64,000 nucleotides of DNA from RPRB01 sp035519675 (GTDB lineage Bacteria; Myxococcota; Myxococcia; Myxococcales; Myxococcaceae): contig DATIWB010000023.1 in NCBI GenBank assembly GCA_035519675.1, forward strand, positions 124,001-188,000. Reading direction: 5' to 3'. Under the pieces are notes generated by a model. It did not search any database, was not told the origin of the DNA, and worked only from the letters and a program-made list of their open reading frames with translations. Made by a program: the position numbers and the translations under genes. Shown here piece by piece: positions 58,142 through 64,000 of this stretch (position 1 is the first letter of the stretch; each line of letters opens with the position of its first letter).

Positions 58142-58525
58142 ATGCGCTCGCACCCCGACGTCGATGTGATCCTCAAGCGGTTCGCCCAGCCGGACGAGGT
58201 CAGGAAGATGGTGAAGGGCCGGTTCGAGCTGGTCCGGATCGGCGGGATGACCATCGGCCGGGCCACGTACGAGCCGGGCTGGAAGTGGTCCGAGCACGTG
58301 GGGCCCACGGTGGGGCAAGACCGCTGCCCCGTGGAGCACGTGGGGATGGTGCTCGCGGGCGCGGCGACCGCGGCATTCGATGACGGGCGGATCGTCGAGA
58401 TGCGCGCCGGGGACCTCTTCTACATCCCCCCGGTGCCGCACGATTCGTGGGTGGTGGGCGACGTGCCGTACGTCTCGCTGCACTTCCTCGGCGCCGAGCA
58501 CTACGCCGCTCCCTCGGGAGGTTGA
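58142..58525 (+). CDS. Cupin-domain protein
   Basis: 127 aa single cupin. GRATYEPGWKWSEHVGPTVG is motif 1 with one His, HVGMVLAGAATAAFDDGRIV is the middle and AGDLFYIPPVPHDSWVVGD motif 2 with PHD. The few His and Glu in the right places suggest metal binding, but the substrate is unknown. ATG 58142. It lies 59 bp after the OPX gene on the same strand and could be the last gene of that transcript or a separate one. Confidence 0.78.
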   Translation: MRSHPDVDVILKRFAQPDEVRKMVKGRFELVRIGGMTIGRATYEPGWKWSEHVGPTVGQDRCPVEHVGMVLAGAATAAFDDGRIVEMRAGDLFYIPPVPHDSWVVGDVPYVSLHFLGAEHYAAPSGG

Positions 58526-58731
58526 CCCGGCGAATCCCTGACCGGTGGCGTCACCCGGGCCGCAGGCGCCTCGCCGTTGCCTCCGGAGCAACGCCTGTCA
58601 CCTCGGCCGCTCCAGGGACGGGGGCCCGGGGAGCCCCAAGCTCTGATTCTTCCGAGGGTCAGAGTCGGGCGCGGCGCCTGCAAATGGGTGCGGCGGCCGG
58701 TCGCGTCGGCCCAAGTTCCAGGGAGTTCCCC

Positions 58732-59016
58732 GTGTACCGCTCCTCCGATTCCGTCCAGGTGGCCACCGCGGCGCCGCTTCTCCGCCTGGTGCTGGTCCTG
58801 GTGCTGATGGTCGCCGTGCTCGCCGGAGTGCTGGTGGCGGCCGGCACGCACATCGGATGGATCACCCTGGCTTTCGCCCTGGTGGCCGGTCCGGTGGCAG
58901 CGGTGGTGGACGGCAGGAGCCGGACCCGGACGGCGCCGGTGGCCATTCCCCGGCGGAGTGAGGCCCCGGCCCGCCAGGCGGAGCTCGCGTCCTGGCGGCC
59001 CCAGCCGAACTGGTAG
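58732..59016 (+). CDS. Small two-helix membrane protein, 94 aa
   Basis: GTG 58732 has AGGGAG about 7 bases upstream. Two hydrophobic helices follow directly on each other (APLLRLVLVLVLMVAVLAGV and WITLAFALVAGPVAAVV), then a basic tail (RSRTRTAPVAIPRRSE). No family is recognised. A longer start at ATG 58684 is possible. The gene is convergent with the IMPase operon. Confidence 0.5.
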   Translation: MYRSSDSVQVATAAPLLRLVLVLVLMVAVLAGVLVAAGTHIGWITLAFALVAGPVAAVVDGRSRTRTAPVAIPRRSEAPARQAELASWRPQPNW

Positions 59017-59074
59017 CCAATCCAGAGCGTCGATGCGGCACACCGATGCGGACGGTGGAGCCTGATGCCAGCGA

Positions 59075-59926
59075 TCAGTCGGGCGGCTGCAGGCCTTCGA
59101 GGGCCTCCGGTTGGAACGGCTTCGGGGTCCAGCGGATCTCGGAGAGGAACCGCCGGCACTCCTCCGCGAGCGCCGGGGCGACTCCCGGGGCGGCGGAGAG
59201 CACGTCCACCACCGAGGTGTCGTAGGGCGCGCCGTCGATGCGGCTGGCGACCGCGCCGGCCTCGGAGACGATGAGCGCCCCCGCCGCCACGTCCCACGGC
59301 TTGAGCGAGAACTCGAAGTACCCGTCGTACCGGCCGGACGCGACGTAGGCCATGTCCAGCGCCGCGCTCCCCAGCCGGCGAATGCCCTGCGCCAGGCCGA
59401 GGAAGCGCACCACCAGCCCCGCCGGGCCCTCGGGGTGCTCGCGGACGTCGTAGGGGAAGCCGGTGCAGAGCAGCGCGCGGTCGAGCCGGTCGATGGTGCT
59501 CGGGCGGATGGGCTGGCCGTTCAGAGTGGCGCCCCGGCCGCGGACCGCGCTGAACAGCTCCTCGCGCATCGGGTCGTAGACCACCCCGGCCTGCACCCCG
59601 CCCTCCCCTTCCACGGCGATGCTCACCGAGAAATGCGGCAGCTGGTGGGCGTAGTTGGTGGTGCCGTCCAGCGGGTCGATGATCCACCGGTACGTCGAGC
59701 CGGCGCTCGCCCCGCTCTCCTCGGAGAGGATGGCGTGGTCCGGGTGGCGCTGGCGGAGCCAGTCGAGGAGCACCCTCTCGCTGGCCTTGTCCGCGTCGGT
59801 GACCAGGTCGATGCCGCTCTTGAAGGAGATGGTCCGCGGCTGGTGGAAGCGCTCGGCCAGGACCCGACCGGCGCGCCGGGCGCCCTCCACCGCAGTCTCC
59901 AGCAAGGTGTCGAGGGAGGCGGTCAC
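59075..59926 (-). CDS. Inositol monophosphatase family protein
   Basis: 283 aa. Metal-binding motifs are E69-E70 in AILSEESGAS, D84-PLDGTTN91, and WDVAAGALIVSEAGA near 215. This is the Li+-sensitive sugar phosphatase fold (SuhB type). Substrates in the family include inositol-1-phosphate and other sugar phosphates. Start GTG 59926 overlaps the TlpA-like stop (GTGA). It is the last gene of an mpl/tlpA-like/IMPase operon and may feed a sugar path or act like SuhB on RNA polymerase; the sequence does not decide. Confidence 0.92.
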   Translation of the reverse strand: MTASLDTLLETAVEGARRAGRVLAERFHQPRTISFKSGIDLVTDADKASERVLLDWLRQRHPDHAILSEESGASAGSTYRWIIDPLDGTTNYAHQLPHFSVSIAVEGEGGVQAGVVYDPMREELFSAVRGRGATLNGQPIRPSTIDRLDRALLCTGFPYDVREHPEGPAGLVVRFLGLAQGIRRLGSAALDMAYVASGRYDGYFEFSLKPWDVAAGALIVSEAGAVASRIDGAPYDTSVVDVLSAAPGVAPALAEECRRFLSEIRWTPKPFQPEALEGLQPPD

Positions 59927-60459
59927 TGACCCTCTCGCAGCAGCGCGTCCAGCTGGGCGCGGACGTCGTTCAGGTTCCCGTCGAAGCTCTCCTGCGCGTA
60001 GCGGACGTGTCCGGTGCGGTCCACCACCCAGGTGGTCGGCATCTGCCGGAGCTTCAGCCGGTCCTCGAGCACGAAACCGCCCGGGTCCAGCAGGACGGGG
60101 AGATCGACCCGGGCAGTGGCGAGGAAGGTGGGGATCTGCGCCTTGTCCTCGTCCACGCTCACCGCGTACACCCGCACTCCGCGGTTCGCATAGTCCTTCC
60201 GGATCGCCTGCAGCAGCGGGAGCGAGCGCACGCACGGCGCGCACCAGGTGGCCCAGGCATCGATGACCACCACCTGGCCGCTGTCGGCGGAGAAGGGGTG
60301 CTTTCCGGGTGTGGGGTACGTCTCCAGGACGATGTCGCTCACCGACGTGCCCGAGGGCCCGCTCCCGGTGGTGAGCGCCTGCGTGCTGCTGGCGGTCGGC
60401 GCAGGCGCGGTACCGGCACAGGCCACGGTGACCGCGAGGAGGGCGGGGAGCCGGGTCAC
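59923..60459 (-). CDS. TlpA/ResA-like thioredoxin-fold lipoprotein
   Basis: 178 aa. The lipobox AVTVAC has Cys14. The thioredoxin-like domain has VVVIDAWATWCAPCVRSLPL, with redox pair C73 and C76, then VYAVSVDEDKAQIPTFLATA, and the cis-Pro segment KLRQMPTTWVVDRTGHVRYA. It acts in the periplasm on disulfides, perhaps in cytochrome maturation or protein repair. GTG 60459 overlaps the mpl stop and its own stop overlaps the IMPase start. Confidence 0.9.
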   Translation of the reverse strand: MTRLPALLAVTVACAGTAPAPTASSTQALTTGSGPSGTSVSDIVLETYPTPGKHPFSADSGQVVVIDAWATWCAPCVRSLPLLQAIRKDYANRGVRVYAVSVDEDKAQIPTFLATARVDLPVLLDPGGFVLEDRLKLRQMPTTWVVDRTGHVRYAQESFDGNLNDVRAQLDALLREGQ

Positions 60460-61952
60460 GGCCGCCGCTCCCTCAGCGCGGCGAGGAGGGCCGCGTGGAA
60501 CCCGCCGAAGCTGCCGTTGCTCATCCCGAGGATGACGTCGCCCGGCCGGGCCTCGGTGGCCACCCGGGCGACCAGCGTGGGAACGTCCGACGCCGCGTCT
60601 GCCTCGAGCCCGTGGGCGCGCAGGTCCGCCACCAGCCGTGGGATGTCGAGCTCCTCGCCCTCCGGCACCTGGTCGTGCTTCTCGGGCGCCTTGAGGCTGA
60701 CCCGGGCGGCGCCGTCGAAGGACCCGGCGTACGCGACCTGGTGGAGCTTGCGGCGGCTGGTGTTGCTCCGTGGCTCGAACACCGCCCACAGCCGCCGGTC
60801 CGGCCAGCGGGCGCGGAGGGCGTGGATGGTCTCGCGGACGGCGGTGGGATGGTGCGCGAAGTCGTCCACCACCAGGATGCCGTTCACCTCGCCCCGGACC
60901 TCCTGCCGCCGCTTCACGCCGAGGAATGACGCGCAGCCCGCGGCGAAGGCCTCGAAGGTCACCCCCAGCGGGGCGATGGCCGCCCAGCCGCCGAGCGCGT
61001 TCTCCACGTTGTGGAGCCCCGGGACGGCGAGGTGGACCGGCCCGAGCCGCCGCCCGTGGTCGACCAGGGTGAAGCGCACGCCGTCCGGATGGTGCGTCAC
61101 GTCCTGCGCCTGGACGTCCGCCGGGAGCTCGGGATTCACCGTGTAGGTCACCACGCGCGCCCGTCCGGCGCGACAGAGCGCCACGGCCGCGGGCCAGCCA
61201 GCGCTCACCGCGATGAGACCGTCGGCCGGGACCAGGGCGACGAAGCGCTCGAAGGCCGAGGCGTAGTGCGCCTCGTCCCGGTAGATGTCGGCGTGGTCGA
61301 GCTCCATGCTGGTGAAGATGGCAGTGCGCGGCTGGTAGTGCAGGAACTTGGGGCCCTTGTCGAAGTAGGCGGTGTCGTACTCGTCACCTTCCACCACGAC
61401 GTGAGGACCCTTGCCGACGCGGAAGTTGCTCCCCGCGTTCCCGGTGACCCCACCGACGAGGAAGGACGGGTCGAGCCGGGCGGTGACCAGAAGATGCGCG
61501 ACCAGCGCCGAGGTGGTGGTCTTCCCGTGCGTCCCGACGACGACCACCGGATGGCGCCCACGGAGGAACAGCGCTCCGAACGCCGCGGGGAAGCTCATCG
61601 CCGGCAGCCGGCGCTCGCGGACCGCGGTCGCCTCCGGGTTCACCCGCCGGATGACGTTGCCCACGACGACCAGGTCCGGCCGCGCCTGGTCGAGGTTCCC
61701 GGGCGCGTAGGGGGTCATCACCTCGATGCCCCATGCGGCGAGCATGTCGCTCATCGGCGGGTAGACGTTCTGGTCGCTCCCGGTGACGACGTGACCCACG
61801 GCCTTGAGCATCCCGGCGAAGCTGCCCATGCCGGTCCCGGCGACGCCGAGGAGGTGGACGCGATGGGCCTGCTCGGGGCGGACGTCCTGGAGGATCTTGC
61901 CGTTGTCGATCGTTCCCGGGGCTTGGTCGGTGATGGCGCACTCCTGGTGCAT
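60456..61952 (-). CDS. mpl: Murein tripeptide ligase Mpl (UDP-MurNAc:tripeptide ligase)
   Basis: 498 aa, about 40 more than E. coli Mpl at the N-terminus. The Mur-ligase plan is clear: HRVHLLGVAGTGMGSFAGML with TGSDQNVYPPMSDML (the Mpl-specific NVYPPM), ATP site VVVGTHGKTTTSALVAHLL, EGDEYDTAYFDKGPKFLHY and VDDFAHHPTAVRETIHALRA. Mpl joins recycled L-Ala-D-Glu-meso-Dap to UDP-MurNAc. ATG 61952 is chosen; the N-terminal 25 residues are weakly supported and a later start is possible. It heads a three-gene operon and is divergent from a small membrane protein gene. Confidence 0.94.
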   Translation of the reverse strand: MHQECAITDQAPGTIDNGKILQDVRPEQAHRVHLLGVAGTGMGSFAGMLKAVGHVVTGSDQNVYPPMSDMLAAWGIEVMTPYAPGNLDQARPDLVVVGNVIRRVNPEATAVRERRLPAMSFPAAFGALFLRGRHPVVVVGTHGKTTTSALVAHLLVTARLDPSFLVGGVTGNAGSNFRVGKGPHVVVEGDEYDTAYFDKGPKFLHYQPRTAIFTSMELDHADIYRDEAHYASAFERFVALVPADGLIAVSAGWPAAVALCRAGRARVVTYTVNPELPADVQAQDVTHHPDGVRFTLVDHGRRLGPVHLAVPGLHNVENALGGWAAIAPLGVTFEAFAAGCASFLGVKRRQEVRGEVNGILVVDDFAHHPTAVRETIHALRARWPDRRLWAVFEPRSNTSRRKLHQVAYAGSFDGAARVSLKAPEKHDQVPEGEELDIPRLVADLRAHGLEADAASDVPTLVARVATEARPGDVILGMSNGSFGGFHAALLAALRERRP

Positions 61953-62028
61953 CTGGTTGTAGCACGCGATCCGCAGCGCGGAATCTCGAGGTTCCGGCCG
62001 CAAGCTGCACTGGTTCGGCGTCCCCGGG

Positions 62029-62442
62029 ATGACGCACGGCCTGGGAGCGGTGCTGGGCTGGCTCTTCACCTTCGCTCTCCTGGGGCTCGCCTGGGCGTCA
62101 GGGAAGAGGGCCGAGAGCCGGGTGGAGCTGGCCCGGGTCTGGCTCGCCTTGCTGTCGCTCGGCGCGTTCCGGAGCCCGCTCGCGCCACCCTACGTGGCAC
62201 TCTCGCTGCTGTGGCTGCTCTCGCTGCTCGCCGGGGAGATCCGCGGGCGAACGTCCCGGGCCCTTGCGGTGGTGGTGGCCTGGCTGCTGATCATGGGCAC
62301 GCCACCGCTCTCCGGAGCGTCCGAGTTCTTCGTCAGCACGCTCGGCCAGATTGCCGGACTGGCGGCCTGCGGATGGGCGCTCCGGGGCCAGCGGGGCACG
62401 CCGTCCGAGACCCCCGCCACCGCGCTCCCAGCCCCTCTGTGA
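62029..62442 (+). CDS. Small membrane protein, 137 aa, possibly GT87-derived
   Basis: Four hydrophobic helices (LGWLFTFALLGLAWA, VWLALLSLGAFRSPLAPPYV, ALSLLWLLSLLAGEI, AVVVAWLLIMGTPPL). The ARVWLALLSLGAFRSPLAPP segment resembles the end of DUF2029/GT87 lipid-linked sugar transferases, where a similar run is found. The catalytic front of such an enzyme is absent, so it may be a remnant or an independent small protein. ATG 62029 lies 76 bp from the divergent mpl start. Confidence 0.5.
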   Translation: MTHGLGAVLGWLFTFALLGLAWASGKRAESRVELARVWLALLSLGAFRSPLAPPYVALSLLWLLSLLAGEIRGRTSRALAVVVAWLLIMGTPPLSGASEFFVSTLGQIAGLAACGWALRGQRGTPSETPATALPAPL

Positions 62443-62454
62443 GCGCAGGCGCGT

Positions 62455-62727
62455 TCACTTGAACGGCTGAACCGACGACTCCGGCACGCAGGACACCACC
62501 GCGTGCTCCGCCGCCTTGCAGACGTACGTCTCGGTCTTCTCGCACCCGCTGGCCCGGTACTTCGAGTCGCCGAGCTCCTCGACCTTCACCTGGTCTGCCG
62601 GGCAGTTGCTGGTCTTCGCCAGGGTGTCGCGGGCGGCGGTGCTCATCGCCGCGGTGGCGCAGGCGGCGAGCCCGACCAGCGCCGCCATCACGAGGGGAGA
62701 CACGGCACGCTTCACGGGTCCGGGCAT
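62455..62727 (-). CDS. Small cysteine-containing lipoprotein, 90 aa
   Basis: The lipobox LVGLAAC has Cys23. The mature 67 residues have four further Cys (SNCPADQ, ASGCEKTE, YVCKAAE, VSCVPE), enough for two disulfides. ATG 62727 has CAGGAG just upstream. No family is recognised, but small proteins with such a CPxDQ...C...YxC...C pattern are frequent in myxobacteria. It is convergent with the small membrane protein gene. Confidence 0.72.
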   Translation of the reverse strand: MPGPVKRAVSPLVMAALVGLAACATAAMSTAARDTLAKTSNCPADQVKVEELGDSKYRASGCEKTETYVCKAAEHAVVSCVPESSVQPFK

Positions 62728-62760
62728 CGACGACTCCTGGCGAGGGGTGACACCCCCCGT

Positions 62761-63912
62761 CTAGCCCAGGCCGAGCGCCTGCAGCACAGCGTCGTGGAAG
62801 GCGGGGCGAAACTTCTGGATCCGCAGGTTGCCCCGTCCGAGCGCGGTCCGGTTGGTGAGCAACGCCACGCTGAGCCGCCGCGCCCGGTCCACCCAGAGGC
62901 TGGTCCCGGTGTAGCCCAGGTGCCCGAACGCGCCCGGCGGCGTCTGGCCGAGGAGACGCCCCGCCGAGCTGGACTCGCCGGAGGGCGTGTCGAAGCCGAG
63001 CCCGCGAGTGCTGCCCGCTGAGGGGGTGACGGCGCGCTCCCAGAGGGCCGCCGGGGCCAGGCGTCCTGCCCCGTCGAGCTCCTCGAGCACCCGCTGACCG
63101 AAGCGCGCGACCTCGGTGGCGGTGCCGAACAGCCCGGCGTGGCCGGCGACGCCGTCCATCACCCAGGCGTTGTCGTCGTCCACCTCGCCAGGGCGCGAGG
63201 GGTCGACGGGAAGCGAATTCCAGCGGTTCTCCTGGCCTGGCGCCGGCGGGCGAGGACGCTGCGACCCGGTGAGCGGGAGCCCCTCCCACCGGCCGCCGCA
63301 GGGGTCGCGGGAATCCTGGCCCCGCGTCGAGAGCCGGTGGAAGTGGGTGGCCACCCCGAGCTTCTCCGCGAAGCGCGCGTGCACCGCGTCGAGCGGCGTG
63401 CTGGCGGCCTCGGCCAGCATCTCCCCGGCGAGGAGGAACCCGACGTCGCTGTAGAGCGTCCGGACGCCGGGAGCGGTCTCGAGCGGCTCGCGGGCGGCGG
63501 CGTCGCGCACCTCGCTCCGCACGCTGAGCCGGATCGATGCGGGGCACCCAGGGGTGCGGAGCTCGGGCACGGTGTGCAGGACCACCGCGAAGAACGGGAC
63601 CCACGCCGGCAGCCCGGAGCGGTGGGTGAGCAGGTCGCCGAGCGTCGCTCCGTGCTTGGCCAGCGTGCTCCCGGCGATCCACCGCGAGACCGGGGTGGAC
63701 GGACCGACCTTGCCCTCGGCCCAGAGGGCGACGAACGCCGGCGCGGTGCAGAGGAGCTTCGTCAGCGAGGCGAGATCGAAGGGCGTGTCCTCACCACATC
63801 CGACCGAGGCCCGTCCGACCTCGCCGCCGTGGTGGAACACCGAGGCCTGCGCCGCGGGGAAGACGCCGTCCTGGACGCCCGTCTCGAGCAGCTCGCGGAG
63901 CCGCGCCTTCAC
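62761..63912 (-). CDS. Beta-lactamase-related serine hydrolase (class C/PBP4 fold)
   Basis: 383 aa. The catalytic SxxK is S49-LTK52 in DLASLTKLLCT, the second motif is Y154-S-D156 in LYSDVGFLLAG (the YxN position), LLTHRSGLPA is the family's conserved loop and FGHLGYTGTSLWVD is the HxG-type third motif. No signal peptide is seen in the chosen frame. Related enzymes are D-Ala-D-Ala peptidases or esterases. GTG 63912 overlaps the stop of the gene before it (GTGA 63909-63912). A role in cell-wall recycling is suggested by nearby mpl, but the genes are in different operons. Confidence 0.87.
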   Translation of the reverse strand: MKARLRELLETGVQDGVFPAAQASVFHHGGEVGRASVGCGEDTPFDLASLTKLLCTAPAFVALWAEGKVGPSTPVSRWIAGSTLAKHGATLGDLLTHRSGLPAWVPFFAVVLHTVPELRTPGCPASIRLSVRSEVRDAAAREPLETAPGVRTLYSDVGFLLAGEMLAEAASTPLDAVHARFAEKLGVATHFHRLSTRGQDSRDPCGGRWEGLPLTGSQRPRPPAPGQENRWNSLPVDPSRPGEVDDDNAWVMDGVAGHAGLFGTATEVARFGQRVLEELDGAGRLAPAALWERAVTPSAGSTRGLGFDTPSGESSSAGRLLGQTPPGAFGHLGYTGTSLWVDRARRLSVALLTNRTALGRGNLRIQKFRPAFHDAVLQALGLG

Positions 63913-64000
63913 CAGCCAGTCCCCGGCATGCTGGCCGGGGGAGGAGCTCCCCGCCGGCTGCAGACCCGGGTGCCGCCCTCCGGCCACGCGCAGTCGTAGA
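63909..64000 (-). CDS. 3' end of an upstream gene cut by the window edge
   Basis: About 30 codons reading YDCAWPEGGTRV and then SMPGTGW before the stop. The frame is inferred from the GTGA overlap with the serine-hydrolase start, a pattern seen many times in this window. Too short to identify. Confidence 0.4.
   Translation of the reverse strand, partial: YDCAWPEGGTRVCSRRGAPPPASMPGTGW

Noticed and set aside
1..64000. CRISPR array, insertion sequence, prophage, rRNA operon
   Set aside because: No regularly spaced direct repeats, transposase or integrase motifs, phage proteins or rRNA-like sequence were found on either strand.

Overview
The window is GC-rich throughout and reads as a chromosome segment of a myxobacterium (phylum Myxococcota). 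The best evidence is an mglB-mglA pair whose residues R53, T78 and Q82 match Myxococcus xanthus MglA, followed by homologues of the gliding genes gltD, gltE, gltF and gltG. Many lipoproteins, TPR proteins, a kinase fused to a SUMF-like domain and an ADYC protein support this. I cannot name the genus. Genes are packed tightly, and at least twelve neighbours overlap by the four bases GTGA.

Layout. 1-3.2 kb: an ECF sigma/anti-sigma pair, a secreted TPR protein cut by the window edge and two small secreted peptides. 3.2-6.6 kb: operon trxB, a Cys/Met-type PLP enzyme, moaC and a TSUP transporter. 6.6-10 kb: a cyclic-nucleotide-binding protein, radC, recQ. 10-14 kb: a large membrane-anchored TPR protein, a small membrane protein and a lipoprotein. 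14.2-19.1 kb: a five-gene minus-strand group (FAD oxidoreductase, GT2, polysaccharide deacetylase, acyltransferase, NAD epimerase), probably for a surface glycan or lipid. 19.2-23 kb: a zinc-ribbon/GYF/TM/TPR protein that resembles the GltJ (AgmX) front end. 23-25.7 kb: a translation island with serS, all four tRNA-Ser isoacceptors, tRNA-Arg(ACG) next to tadA, and SRP RNA. 25.7-28.2 kb: a stretch with no gene, a MarR regulator and a GT22 mannosyltransferase-like gene, which separate SRP RNA from dnaX. 28.2-31.2 kb: dnaX (split by a frame change), ybaB, recR.

31-44 kb is mostly minus strand: ADYC protein, kinase/NTPase/SUMF protein, PKD/FG-GAP lipoprotein, a monooxygenase-like ORF, a lipoprotein, an FAD oxidoreductase and an S9 peptidase. 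44.5-58.1 kb is the main feature: one plus-strand run of mglB, mglA, a periplasmic coiled-coil protein, a TPR protein, gltD, gltE, gltF, gltG, a secreted coiled-coil protein, an outer-membrane beta-barrel and a short Wza/OPX lipoprotein. It joins the polarity GTPase, the periplasmic and envelope part of the gliding machine, and a candidate OPX/beta-barrel polysaccharide exporter. 58-64 kb: cupin, small membrane proteins, an IMPase/TlpA/mpl operon, a small lipoprotein and a serine hydrolase.

No rRNA, CRISPR array, insertion sequence, prophage or plasmid gene was seen. All homology statements come from reading motifs by eye; no database was searched.
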